From contig NZ_SOFY01000011.1 in the NCBI RefSeq assembly GCF_004402595.1, positions 124,001-188,000 of the forward strand: a DNA stretch of 64,000 nucleotides, written 5' to 3'. Positions 17,190 through 25,416 of the stretch are shown piece after piece. Numbering within the stretch: the stretch's first letter is position 1; the number at the start of each line of letters is the position of its first letter. The position numbers and the translations under genes are program-made. This DNA is from Cryobacterium shii (lineage in GTDB: Bacteria; Actinomycetota; Actinomycetes; Actinomycetales; Microbacteriaceae). The notes beneath the pieces are model-generated. The model was not told the DNA's origin and made no database searches. It saw nothing but the letters and a program-made list of their open reading frames with translations.

Positions 17190-17672
17190 TCAGGCCAGGC
17201 CGACCCAGCCGGTCGACCCGTCGGCCTCGTACTGCTTCTTCCAGATCGGCACCTCGGCCTTGACGCACTCGACCAGCCGCTCGCACGCCGTGAAGGCGTC
17301 GCCGCGATGGGCGCTCGCCGCGGCCGCGACCAGGGCCAGGTCGCCCACATCGAGGTGACCGATCCGGTGGCTGAGCGCCAGGTTCACCTGCGGGTATTCG
17401 GCGCGGAACCGGGCGACGATCTCGGACAGGATGCGGCCGGCATCCGGATGCGCGCTGTAATCGAGCCCGGTCACCTGCCCGGCCGCGTCGGGGTCGTGGT
17501 CGCGCACCTGGCCGATGAAAGTGACGACGGCCCCGCACGAGCCGGTCGAGACGACCCGCACGTGTTCAGCCACGTCGAGGGGGGCCTCGGTGACCCGGGC
17601 GAACCCGTTCTCGGCGGGGGTCGCGGCGGCGGGCGGAGTTGCGGGGGCGTCGTTCGTGCGTCCTGAATTCAC
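17190..17672 (-). CDS. moaE: MoaE, molybdopterin synthase catalytic subunit
   Basis: A 160-residue protein that converts precursor Z to molybdopterin with MoaD. AVVTFIGQVRDHDPD is the conserved N-terminal strand and Arg loop, RIGHLDVGD follows, and CVKAEVPIWKKQYEADG carries the active-site lysines. The start is the GTG at 17670-17672: a TACTCT box lies six bases upstream (17679-17684), the layout of a leaderless actinobacterial transcript. About 25 residues before the fold are Ala/Pro-rich and disordered. Confidence 0.9.
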   Translation of the reverse strand: MNSGRTNDAPATPPAAATPAENGFARVTEAPLDVAEHVRVVSTGSCGAVVTFIGQVRDHDPDAAGQVTGLDYSAHPDAGRILSEIVARFRAEYPQVNLALSHRIGHLDVGDLALVAAAASAHRGDAFTACERLVECVKAEVPIWKKQYEADGSTGWVGLA

Positions 17673-17799
17673 AGGTCCAGAGTAGCCCGGGGCCGGGACC
17701 CGGTCGGCGGCCGCCGTGCCCTGGCATCCGTTCACGAAGCATCGAGGATGTTCGTGAGGCCGTCGGCTGCACGGCGAACCGACCGAGGAGCTCGCGCAC

Positions 17800-18818
17800 G
17801 TGATCGCACAATCAGGCCCCCAGGATGCCGATCCGATCCCTTCAGGCCAGACCCGGGGGCTGCCCGTCGGCCGCGCCCCGCTGTCGAGCCTCGGCATCCC
17901 CTTCGGCCTGTCCGGCCTCGCCGGCACCTGGACGATGGCCGGGGACACCCTGGGCACTCCGGCCCTGATCGGCGACGTGCTCTGGTTCGTGGCGCTGGCC
18001 GCCTGGACCGGTGTGATCGGCAACTACCTGCTGCGGAGCCGGAACCGGGGCGGCGGCATCCGGGCCGACCTCGACCACCCGGTTCAGGGCGCGTTCGCGA
18101 CCCTCGCGCCGTCAGTGGGATGCTGATCGGGACACATTTCGCGGCATCCACGCCTCTCGCCGGTCATATTCTCGTTGTGGCATGCATGGGGCTCGCGGTG
18201 GTTCTGGGCGCGCGCTTCGTGGCCGGGCTGGCCGCGGGGAACCGCAACATCGACGCGGTGCACGCCGGGTACCTGCTGCCCACCGTCGCCGTCTTCCTGA
18301 TCCTCGGCCAGTCCGCCGCAGGCGCGGGCTGGACCGGGCTCTCCGTGGCCGGCATCGGCGTCGGGGTGCTCTTCTGGCTTCTCCTCGGCACGATCGTGCC
18401 GGCCCGGATGGTGTTCCGGCCGGCGTTGCCCGCGGCCCTGGTGCCGACGTTCGCGATCTTCTCCGCTCCCCCGGCGGTGGCCGGCAACGCGTGGTTCGCG
18501 TTCACCGGTGGCCGGCTCGACACGATTCAGTACCTGCTGCTGGGCACCTTCGTGCTGCTGATCGCGGTGCAGGCGGCCCTGATCGGCACCTACTGGCGGC
18601 TGCCGTTCACACTCGGTTTCTGGGCCTTCACGTTCACGGTCGCGTCCAGCGGCACCTACGCGCTGCACTGGCTGAAGCTGGCCGGGGGCCCCGCCCAACC
18701 GTTCTGGGGATACCTGTCGCTGACCCTGGTGACCGTGATCATCGGCAGCATCGCCGGGCGCTCGGTGAACCTGCTGGTGCGGTCCCGCAGCTCGGTCTCC
18801 GCTCTTGCCCGGGCATAA
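17800..18818 (+). pseudogene. TDT-family (TehA/SLAC1-like) anion transporter with single-base frameshift
   Basis: From the GTG at 17800 (GAGGAG nine bases upstream) the frame encodes a TDT-type membrane protein and stops at 18126 after HPVQGAFATLAPSVGC. In the next frame the protein continues as MLIGTHFAAS through LPTVAVFLILGQSAAG, FWLLLGTIVPARMVF, YLLLGTFVLL and SGTYALHWLKLAGGP to 18818. One extra G in the GGG at about 18117-18119 would join them as APSVGMLIGTHF (339 residues, ten helices). TDT proteins carry tellurite, dicarboxylates or small anions; the substrate here is unknown. It may be a true mutation or a homopolymer error. The TAA stop lies inside a palindromic element arm. Confidence 0.88.
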
Positions 18819-18905
18819 CTCCTGCAAATCGTGATGCCGCTCGGGGACATCCGCGCAATGACTGGCCGGACTGGGCCCTGGGCGACCAGATTGCAGGAGT
18901 TATGC
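18813..18905. repeat. Palindromic element A (93 bp)
   Basis: Perfect 15-bp inverted ends (GCATAACTCCTGCAA at 18813-18827 and its complement at 18891-18905) enclose 63 bases. The stop codon of the upstream transporter gene lies in the left arm. Its design (77-93 bp, TAAC at the outer ends) resembles the 85-bp family, but the arm sequence differs. Confidence 0.88.
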
Positions 18906-18930
18906 AGAGGGTGCGCGTTGCTCTGTGTGG

Positions 18931-19019
18931 CTAACTCAGGAGAAACGGATGCCGCGAGCCGCCTCCGCCAGGCACGCAGCGGGTGCAGCGGGTGGTCCCG
19001 CCGGATCTTCCTGAGTTAC
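18931..19019. repeat. Palindromic element B (about 89 bp)
   Basis: Inverted ends TAACTCAGGA (18932-18941) and TCCTGAGTTA (19009-19018) pair perfectly over 10 bases and imperfectly beyond (GAAACGGA against TCCGGATC). It begins 25 bases after element A. Confidence 0.72.
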
Positions 19020-19076
19020 CCCCCCCGGGGTAGGGCGCGGCCCCCAGCCGGAGCCCCGGGCCGGAGGAGCCCCGAG

Positions 19077-19153
19077 CATAACTTCTGCAGATTCCGCGAA
19101 ACGGCCCGAAATCAGGGTGCGGTGCGGCCGACTGGGTTCTGCAGGAGTCATGT
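19077..19153. repeat. Palindromic element C (77 bp)
   Basis: Ends CATAACTTCTGCAGA (19077-19091) and TCTGCAGGAGTCATG (19139-19153) pair in 13 of 15 bases. The arm is a variant of that of element A. The interior contains CGAAACGGCCCGAAAT, whose complement is like the GGCCCGTTTCGG interior of the 85-bp family, linking the two groups. The stretch 19020-19076 between B and C is very GC-rich with no other feature seen. Confidence 0.8.
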
Positions 19154-19185
19154 GCGACGCCCACCCCGACCACCGGGGAGTCGGG

Positions 19186-19202
19186 TCTAAGAGCATTCTC
19201 AC
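19186..19202. promoter_or_regulatory. Operator-like motif TCTAAGAG-N3-TCTCAC, site 1
   Basis: TCTAAGAGCATTCTCAC lies 86 bases before the 19288 gene. TAGGAT at 19225-19230 is a plausible -10 box, about 22 bases downstream, so the motif covers the -35 position, as expected for an activator of the OmpR type. The same motif recurs at 19788. Confidence 0.6.
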
Positions 19203-19287
19203 CCGGGTCCGGGGCCCGGCCTCGTAGGATCAAGACACAGCCGATGGCACAGCCTCAGCACAACCGTCGCACAGCCGTGGAGGCACG

Positions 19288-19776
19288 ATGACAACGCATG
19301 CCCGGACACCGCGGCGCTCACGGTTCCTGCTCTTCGGCGGCGTCGGACTGGCCGTTCTCGTCGCCGCCGCTGCCTCGGCGTCGATGGTCAGCGCCCTGGT
19401 CCTGCCCGACCTGCCGGGTACCCCGCTCGGGGTTCCGCCCGTCACGGTCGAGGTGAGCACGGTCGAGGTGAGCACGGTCGAGGTGAGCACGGTCGAGGTC
19501 GGCGCGGTCCCGGGCAATGCTGACCTGGGCACCGACCCCGCCGCGCCACCGGTTGCCGCCCCCGGAACGACGCCGGGCCCGAGCGACGTCCCCGAGTCGA
19601 CCGACCTCGGCGCCGGCGCCGGCGCCGGCAGCGCCAGCGCCAGCGCCAGCGACACCGGCAGCGGCACTGACACCGACTCCGACACGGATGCCGCGGAGCC
19701 TGAACTCGTGCCTGCCCCCGCCCCGGTGGTCGTGTCCGAGGACGGCGACGATGACGGTTCCTCCCCCGAGGACTGA
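19288..19776 (+). CDS. Anchored or secreted low-complexity protein
   Basis: A 162-residue protein of unknown function. Residues 1-12 are basic and 13-40 form one hydrophobic segment (LLFGGVGLAVLVAAAAS), so it is exported or N-terminally anchored. The rest is disordered: a TVEVS pentapeptide repeat, Pro/Ala stretches, then alternating GAGAGSASAS and TDTDSDTD, ending very acidic (SEDGDDDGSSPED). GGAGG lies six bases before the ATG. It shares an upstream motif with the next gene and stands beside a two-component system that could sense or control it. Confidence 0.75.
   Translation: MTTHARTPRRSRFLLFGGVGLAVLVAAAASASMVSALVLPDLPGTPLGVPPVTVEVSTVEVSTVEVSTVEVGAVPGNADLGTDPAAPPVAAPGTTPGPSDVPESTDLGAGAGAGSASASASDTGSGTDTDSDTDAAEPELVPAPAPVVVSEDGDDDGSSPED
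19444..19499. repeat. 15-bp tandem repeat, about 3.7 units
   Basis: Unit ACGGTCGAGGTGAGC at 19444, 19459 and 19474, with a partial fourth at 19489. It codes for the TVEVS repeat of the overlapping gene and keeps frame, so copy number can vary without breaking the protein. Confidence 0.93.
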
Positions 19777-19787
19777 CGACCCCCGAA

Positions 19788-19804
19788 TCTAAGAGAGCTC
19801 TCAC
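19788..19804. promoter_or_regulatory. Operator-like motif TCTAAGAG-N3-TCTCAC, site 2
   Basis: TCTAAGAGAGCTCTCAC lies 107 bases before the 19911 gene and matches site 1 in 14 of 17 positions, differing only in the three central bases. It begins nine bases after the stop of the 19288 gene. No clear -10 box follows. Confidence 0.6.
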
Positions 19805-19910
19805 AGCCCTCTCGTGCCCGCCTCATCCCGGCACCCCACAGTGAAGGGGTGGAGACGCACCCCGCCACGCACCGAACGTCGGTTTACCGACGCAAACGAA
19901 AGGTCAGCGC

Positions 19911-20417
19911 ATGCCGCAGATGACGAAGAAGAAGTCCATCATTCTGGCAACCCTCGGACTCGCCGGGCTCATGTCCATCGGCATCGTTGCCGCCCAGGCC
20001 GACCCGGGAGCCGGCAGCGACCCCGTACCGACCTCGAGCGTCTCGGACGACACCTCGGTCGTCGAGACCATTGATCTCCTCGACGACAACTCCATCGGCG
20101 AACTCGGCGCTGACGCGAGCGACGCCGTAATCGGCGACTCGGGCGACGATACGAACGAGGAAACGACCGAGGTCGGAGAGACCGAGAACGAGTCCGCGAC
20201 GGATGACGACGGCGACGCCGCGGTCGGCACCGACGACGAGTCCGAAAACGAGTCCGATGACAGCGACACCACCGAAGACACGACCGACGACGCGACCGAC
20301 GAAGCCGGTCACAGCGACGACTCCGACGACTCCGCACACGACAGTGCAGACGACAGTGCAGACCACGGTTCAGACGAGGGCGACGACTCGGGCCACAGCA
20401 GCGACACCGACGACTAG
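19911..20417 (+). CDS. Secreted, extremely acidic low-complexity protein
   Basis: A 168-residue protein of unknown function. It has a Lys-rich start (TKKKS), a hydrophobic core (IILATLGLAGLMSIGIVA) and AQA-D as a probable signal peptidase site near residue 30. The mature part is disordered and dominated by Asp, Glu, Ser and Thr, with SDDSAHDSADDSADH-type repeats at the end. Such chains can bind cations or act as linkers. GAAAGG lies upstream of the ATG. It shares a promoter motif with the 19288 gene; both precede the convergent two-component system. Confidence 0.78.
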   Translation: MPQMTKKKSIILATLGLAGLMSIGIVAAQADPGAGSDPVPTSSVSDDTSVVETIDLLDDNSIGELGADASDAVIGDSGDDTNEETTEVGETENESATDDDGDAAVGTDDESENESDDSDTTEDTTDDATDEAGHSDDSDDSAHDSADDSADHGSDEGDDSGHSSDTDD

Positions 20418-20454
20418 CCAGGCACCCCGGTTGGGCTATCGGCCCGCGCTTCTC

Positions 20455-21111
20455 TCAGCGCAGCCGGTAGCCCATTCCTCTGACCGTTTCGATCCTCCCG
20501 GCGCCGAACTTGGCCCGGAGGTACCCGACGTACACGTCCACGATGTTCGACCCGGGGTCGAAGTCGTAGCCCCACACCCGGCTGAGCACCTGGTCGTGAT
20601 TGCGCAGGAATTCCTCGGCCAGAGCGAACTCCCTCGCCGACAGGTCGACCTGCCGATCGCCGACGGCCGCGCGTCGCGTGCGCAGATCGAGCCGGAGTCC
20701 CGTGACCTCCAGTGCCGCCTCGACCACCGGCACGGCACCGGTCGCCCGCACGGCATCCGTCATGCGCAGCCGCACCCGGGCGAGCAACTCGTCGAACCGG
20801 AACGGCTTGGCCATGTAGTCGTTCGCTCCACCACCCAGGCTCGCGAGTACGTCCTCCCCCGAGTCCCGGGCCGTGAGCACGATCACCGGCAGGGTGCACT
20901 CCTCGGCCCGCAGGCGCCGCAGCACCTCGTAGCCGTCGATTCCTGGCAGCCCGATATCCAGCAGCAGCAGGTCGAAGTCGCCGGTCAGGGCGAAATCGAG
21001 GGCGTCGGTGCCGCACCTGACCGTCACGGTGGCCAGGCCGGCCGCGGCGAGGCCCTTCTCGATGAAGGATGAGATCCGGAGTTCGTCTTCGGCGATCAGG
21101 ATGCGGCTCAC
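20455..21111 (-). CDS. OmpR-family response regulator
   Basis: A 218-residue regulator with a receiver domain (about 1-115) and a winged-helix DNA-binding domain (about 125-218). Phosphorylation Asp is in LLLLDIGLPGIDGYEV; the acidic pocket is AEDE; the Thr and Lys switch residues are in VIVLTARD and MAKPF. The C-terminal VYVGYLRAKFG and VRGMGYRLR are the recognition-helix and wing signatures. It overlaps the kinase gene by four bases. Likely target: the TCTAAGAG-N3-TCTCAC sites about 0.7-1.9 kb away (inference). Confidence 0.93.
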   Translation of the reverse strand: MSRILIAEDELRISSFIEKGLAAAGLATVTVRCGTDALDFALTGDFDLLLLDIGLPGIDGYEVLRRLRAEECTLPVIVLTARDSGEDVLASLGGGANDYMAKPFRFDELLARVRLRMTDAVRATGAVPVVEAALEVTGLRLDLRTRRAAVGDRQVDLSAREFALAEEFLRNHDQVLSRVWGYDFDPGSNIVDVYVGYLRAKFGAGRIETVRGMGYRLR

Positions 21112-22637
21112 GGGCTGGTCTCCGTCGGTGCGTGGCCGGCTTCGGCCGGCGGGATGGGCAGGTCGATCGTGAAAGTGGCTCCGTGCCCGGGCCGGGAGGC
21201 CACGGTGGCGGTCCCGCCGTGGGCCTCGGCGATGGCCAGCACGATGGCGAGACCCAGTCCCGAGCCGGCCTCACCGCGCCCGGCGCTGCCGCGGCGGAAG
21301 CGCTCGAAGATCTGCTCCTGCGCCTCGGCCTCGATCCCCGGCCCGCCGCCCCGCACCCACAGACGGAGGCGGGACTCGCCCCCGGTGCCCCGGCCGACGG
21401 CGCTGCCGATCTCGATGGTGCCGTCGACGGCGCCGTGGCTGACGGCGTTGGCCGCCAGCTGCAGGAGCGCCTGGGTGAGCTTGCCGGCGTCGACCGACGC
21501 GACGACGTGCGCCGCCTCAGGGGTCGCCCAGCGATGGCCGGAGAGCGCGGAGGCCTTGGTGCGCACCTGCTCGGTGAGGGCGGCGATGTCGACGGGCGCG
21601 CGGGTCAGGCCGGCCGGCCGCTGCACCTCAGCCAGGACCGAGATGTCCCGCACCAGGACGTTCATCCGGTCGAGCTCGTCGATGGCCAGCACCCGGGTGC
21701 CGATCACGTCGGCCGTGTCTGCCGGGTCCATCAGCTCCAGGTGGCCGCGCACGATCGTGATCGGGGTCTTGAGTTCGTGGCCCACGTCCTCGAGCAAACG
21801 GCGCTGCGCGACCAGGGCCCCCTCCAGGCGGTCGAGCATGCCGTTGACGGTGCGGGTCAGGTCGGACACGTCGTCGTGGCCGTTCACGGGGATCCGTTCG
21901 CTCACGTCGGAGGCCGTGATCCTCGCCGCGGCCTCGCGCAGGGAACGGATCGGCCGGAGCAGCCTCCCCGACACCAGCCAGCCGACGAGGCCCAGCACGA
22001 CGAAGGCGGCAAGACCCACGCGGACGTAAGTGCCCAGGGCATCCGTCACCGGCTCGAGTTCTGCATCGACGTCGAAGGCGGCCACGAAGATCCCCCGGGC
22101 GGCGTCCCCCGCCACGGTCACGGGGGCGGCCACGTAGCGCACGGTCTGGCCCGGCAGAACCAGCGTGCCACGAACGACCTGTCCGGACGAGGTCTCGGCC
22201 GTCACCCGGTCGACGAAGGCCCGGTCGTCCTCCAGCCGGAAGTCGACGTCTCCGCCCGGGGCGAGCGCCGCGGCGCCGTCGATGATCGCGAGGGTGGTTT
22301 CGTTCGTGCCGGGGCGCACCTGCTGCACGACGGCCGCCAGCACCGCGTCCAGGGAGGTGGAGCCGGACTCGGTGGCGATGAACCGGGCCTCGCCGACTTC
22401 GGCGGTCAGCGCGCTGTCGACGGAGTCGAGGGTGCGTTCGCGCTGCACGAGCGACGCGGCCGCACCCGAGGCGAACAGGCCGGCCGCCGCGACGAGCAGG
22501 ATCGCAGCGAGGATGCGCACCCGCACGGACAGCATCGGCCGCCGCGGCCCGGGGCGGCGGCCGGCGCGGTGCGGTCGCCGGCCGGGGGCGCCGGGGGCAC
22601 CCTCGGTCGTTCCGGCCCGCGCTGGCTTCCCGCTCAC
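21108..22637 (-). CDS. Membrane sensor histidine kinase
   Basis: A 509-residue kinase. Helix one lies around residues 40-60, an extracytoplasmic sensor domain spans about 65-210 and helix two about 215-235. HAMP follows (SGRLLRPIRSLREAAARI), then the H box DVGHELKTPITIVRGHL, the N box LLQLAANAVSHG, and G boxes (GGGPGIEAEAQ, SGLGLAIV). The GTG at 22635-22637 has TAGCGT seven bases upstream, consistent with a leaderless start; a Met just before helix one is the alternative. It is divergent from the YqhA-like gene, with a shared 58-base promoter gap. Confidence 0.92.
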   Translation of the reverse strand: MSGKPARAGTTEGAPGAPGRRPHRAGRRPGPRRPMLSVRVRILAAILLVAAAGLFASGAAASLVQRERTLDSVDSALTAEVGEARFIATESGSTSLDAVLAAVVQQVRPGTNETTLAIIDGAAALAPGGDVDFRLEDDRAFVDRVTAETSSGQVVRGTLVLPGQTVRYVAAPVTVAGDAARGIFVAAFDVDAELEPVTDALGTYVRVGLAAFVVLGLVGWLVSGRLLRPIRSLREAAARITASDVSERIPVNGHDDVSDLTRTVNGMLDRLEGALVAQRRLLEDVGHELKTPITIVRGHLELMDPADTADVIGTRVLAIDELDRMNVLVRDISVLAEVQRPAGLTRAPVDIAALTEQVRTKASALSGHRWATPEAAHVVASVDAGKLTQALLQLAANAVSHGAVDGTIEIGSAVGRGTGGESRLRLWVRGGGPGIEAEAQEQIFERFRRGSAGRGEAGSGLGLAIVLAIAEAHGGTATVASRPGHGATFTIDLPIPPAEAGHAPTETSP

Positions 22638-22695
22638 CCGACCAACGCTACTGGATACAGGGATCTCCCATCCGGCCTCCCCCTACGATGGTTCG

Positions 22696-23553
22696 GTGAC
22701 TGAAACCTCCAGCCAGCTCCCTTTCCGCCAGCAATCCCAGTGGGTGAAGAGCGTCGGCCTGATGATCTTCTTCAGCCGCTGGCTCCAGGCCCCGCTCTAC
22801 ATCGGCCTGATCGTTGCCCAGATCATCTACGTGATCGTCTTCATGGTCGAACTCATCCACCTCGGTGAGGGCGTCATCCACGCATTCACACACCCGGGAC
22901 CGGACGGCATCGTGATCGAAGAGGCAACGATCATGCTCGGCGTGCTGGGCCTGATCGACGTGGTCATGATCGCCAACCTCCTGATCATGGTCATCATCGG
23001 CGGCTACGAGACGTTCGTCTCGCGCATCGCCATCGACGGCCACCCCGACCAGCCCGAGTGGCTTTCCCACGTCAACGCGAACGTGCTCAAGGTCAAGCTC
23101 GCGATGGCCATCGTGGGCATCTCGTCCATCCACCTGCTGAAGACCTTCATTGAGGTCGGCGACCTCGCCGCCCGCGGTTCGACGTCCACCGACGGCCAGG
23201 AGAGCATCACCGGCGACGTCTACACCTGGGACGGCGTGCTCTGGCAGGTCGTCATCCACATGGTCTTCATCGTCTCGGCCATCGCCCTGGCCTGGATCGA
23301 CCGGATGTCCCAGGGCACCCCGCACGGCCCTGCCCCGGTACCGGCCGGCGCAGCGCTCACCCCCGCCCCGCTGGTACCCGGTCCCGCGCCGCTCGCGCTC
23401 GACGCCGCCCCGCGGTCGGTGACGGATGCCCGCGTCCTCGCCTCCGGCGCGGCCGCCGGCCACCTCCTCCAGCTGGGGCAGCTCCGGGACGCCGGGGTCG
23501 TCACCGACGCCGAGTTCGAAACCAAGAAAATGGAGCTGCTCGCCAGATTCTAG
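22696..23553 (+). CDS. YqhA-family (UPF0114) membrane protein with C-terminal SHOCT domain
   Basis: A 285-residue protein. Residues 1-200 have four helices and match UPF0114/YqhA ([49 protein letters not shown]). A Pro/Ala-rich linker follows, then about 30 residues of SHOCT type ([19 protein letters not shown]), an oligomerisation module. Bare YqhA is about 165 residues, so this is an extended form. The GTG at 22696 has TACGAT six bases upstream (22684-22689), a leaderless start. Function unknown. The stop is one base from the convergent etfA stop. Confidence 0.85.
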   Translation: MTETSSQLPFRQQSQWVKSVGLMIFFSRWLQAPLYIGLIVAQIIYVIVFMVELIHLGEGVIHAFTHPGPDGIVIEEATIMLGVLGLIDVVMIANLLIMVIIGGYETFVSRIAIDGHPDQPEWLSHVNANVLKVKLAMAIVGISSIHLLKTFIEVGDLAARGSTSTDGQESITGDVYTWDGVLWQVVIHMVFIVSAIALAWIDRMSQGTPHGPAPVPAGAALTPAPLVPGPAPLALDAAPRSVTDARVLASGAAAGHLLQLGQLRDAGVVTDAEFETKKMELLARF

Positions 23554-23554
23554 G

Positions 23555-24583
23555 TCACCCTGCGGCGGCCCGGTGGGCCACGACGGCCTCGATCAGCTGC
23601 GGCACGACGGTGAAGACGTCCCCGACGACCCCGAAATCCGCTACCGCGAAGATCGGCGCGTCCGCGTCCTTGTTGACGGCGATGATCGTGCCCGCCCCCT
23701 GCATGCCGGCACGGTGCTGGATGGCCCCGGAGATGCCCAGGGCGATGTAGAGCTCCGGGGTCACGGTCGCGCCGGTCTGGCCGACCTGCAGGCCGGGCTC
23801 GCAGAGCCCGGCCTCCACGGCGGCCCGCGATGCCCCGACGGCGCCGCCGAAGAGGTCAGCCAGGTCGCCGGCCAGGCCGAAGCCCTCGTCCGAGCCCAGG
23901 CCGCGCCCGCCGGAGACCACGACACTCGCCTCGGTCAGGCCGGGCCGGATGCCGGAGGCCGGACGCGGATGCACGGCGACGATTTCCGCTCCGCGCCCGC
24001 GTTCCAGTTCGGCGTCGATCTCAAGCCGGATCGGGGCTGTCACTGTGCCACCCGGAACATCACGGTCGGGAACGCTGCCGGGAATGCCGTCGGCGACAAT
24101 GCTGTGGGGACGGACCGTCACGACCGCCAGCCCCTTGGCCACGGCCTCCACGGTGTACGCGCCGCCGAGCACCGGCACGGTGGCCACGATCACACCGTCC
24201 CGCAGCCGGGCGTCGACCGCGTCGCTGATCAGACCGGCGGTCAGCCGCACGCACAGCCGTGCCGCGACCTCCCGCCCGTCGATGGTCCCGGCGATCAGCA
24301 CCCCGGAGACCTCGGCGCCGGCGGCCCGGGCCAGGCGCACCGCCGCCTCGAGCGCCGCGACGGCGGGAGTGGTCAGCCGGGTGCCGGCGTACGTGCTCTC
24401 GGCGAGGTAGACATCCGTGACACCCCACCCTGCCAGCTGGCCGGCCAGCGCCGGGCCGGCTCCCGGCCCGGTCAGCAGCACGACGGCCGGTTCACCGAGC
24501 CGGGCCGCGGCGGCGAGCAGTTCGCGGGTCACCGTGTCCAGCGTGCCCGTGTTGTGCTCGGCGAGCACCAGAATTCGTCCCAT
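23555..24583 (-). CDS. etfA: Electron transfer flavoprotein alpha subunit
   Basis: A 342-residue FAD-binding subunit. The C-terminal FAD domain shows [35 protein letters not shown] and [17 protein letters not shown]. It accepts electrons from acyl-CoA and other flavin dehydrogenases and passes them to ETF-quinone oxidoreductase. There is no N-terminal ferredoxin domain, unlike the alpha subunit of some bifurcating lactate-dehydrogenase complexes. It is the last gene of glcD-etfB-etfA; 29 bases separate it from etfB. Confidence 0.94.
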   Translation of the reverse strand: MGRILVLAEHNTGTLDTVTRELLAAAARLGEPAVVLLTGPGAGPALAGQLAGWGVTDVYLAESTYAGTRLTTPAVAALEAAVRLARAAGAEVSGVLIAGTIDGREVAARLCVRLTAGLISDAVDARLRDGVIVATVPVLGGAYTVEAVAKGLAVVTVRPHSIVADGIPGSVPDRDVPGGTVTAPIRLEIDAELERGRGAEIVAVHPRPASGIRPGLTEASVVVSGGRGLGSDEGFGLAGDLADLFGGAVGASRAAVEAGLCEPGLQVGQTGATVTPELYIALGISGAIQHRAGMQGAGTIIAVNKDADAPIFAVADFGVVGDVFTVVPQLIEAVVAHRAAAG

Positions 24584-24612
24584 CGGCGTGTCTTCCGTCC
24601 GTGTCAGATCAG

Positions 24613-25416
24613 TCAGATCAGGTTGGCCGCGGCCAGGAAGGCGGCGATGCGGCTGCCGCCGGTGCCGTCATCGCTGATGACGGTGCCGCCCGCGCGGGCC
24701 GGCCGGGCGGTCACCGTGCAGACGAGCGACCAGGAGTTCGCACCGCCGGCCTCGGCCTCGACCAGGCCGTGGTCGGCGAGGTCGGCGAGGGTGAGGGTCG
24801 TCAGCGGCTTGGACCTGGCGCTCATGATGCCCTTGAAATTGGGGAAGCGCGGCTGGGCGCTGCCCTCCGTCACCGAGATCACCGCGGGCAGAGCCGCGCA
24901 CAGTTCCGTCGTGCCCTCCGGCGTGATGCGGAGGCCGGTGACGATTCCCGCGTCGACGGCCACCGAGCCGAGGAAGGTCAGCTGCGGCAGGCCCAACCGT
25001 TCGGCGAGCATGGCGGGCACCGCGGCGGTGCGCCCGTCGGTCGATTCATTGCCGGCGACGACCAGGTCGAACGTGGCGGCGCCAGGGGCGGCTGTGGCCC
25101 GCACGGCCGCGGCCAGCACGGCGGCGGTCTGCAGCGCATCCGAGCCGGCCAGGGCCTCGTCGCAGACGTGCACGGCCCGGTCGGCACCCATCGCGAGGGC
25201 TTTCCGCAGCGCCACGACGGCTTCCGGCGGTCCCATCGTGAGCACGGTCACCTCACCCCCGGCGGTTTCCCGCAGTCGCAGGGCAACCTCGAGGGCGCGC
25301 TCATCGATCTCATCCAGGGCCGGGGTGCCCCTCTCGCGGTCGATCCGGCCGTCCTCCCGCAGCGTCCGCTCCCCGTAGGTGTCCGGGACCTGCTTGACCA
25401 GCACGACGATATTCAT
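24613..25416 (-). CDS. etfB: Electron transfer flavoprotein beta subunit
   Basis: A 267-residue partner of EtfA. NIVVLVKQVPDTYGERTL begins the fold; ALDEIDERALEVALRL, ALAMGADRAVHV and LPQLTFLGSV follow the AMP/FAD-binding core, with the GNESTDGRTAAVP loop where ETFs bind AMP or a second flavin. Its ATG overlaps the stop of the glcD-like gene by four bases, so the dehydrogenase and the beta subunit are translated together. Confidence 0.94.
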   Translation of the reverse strand: MNIVVLVKQVPDTYGERTLREDGRIDRERGTPALDEIDERALEVALRLRETAGGEVTVLTMGPPEAVVALRKALAMGADRAVHVCDEALAGSDALQTAAVLAAAVRATAAPGAATFDLVVAGNESTDGRTAAVPAMLAERLGLPQLTFLGSVAVDAGIVTGLRITPEGTTELCAALPAVISVTEGSAQPRFPNFKGIMSARSKPLTTLTLADLADHGLVEAEAGGANSWSLVCTVTARPARAGGTVISDDGTGGSRIAAFLAAANLI

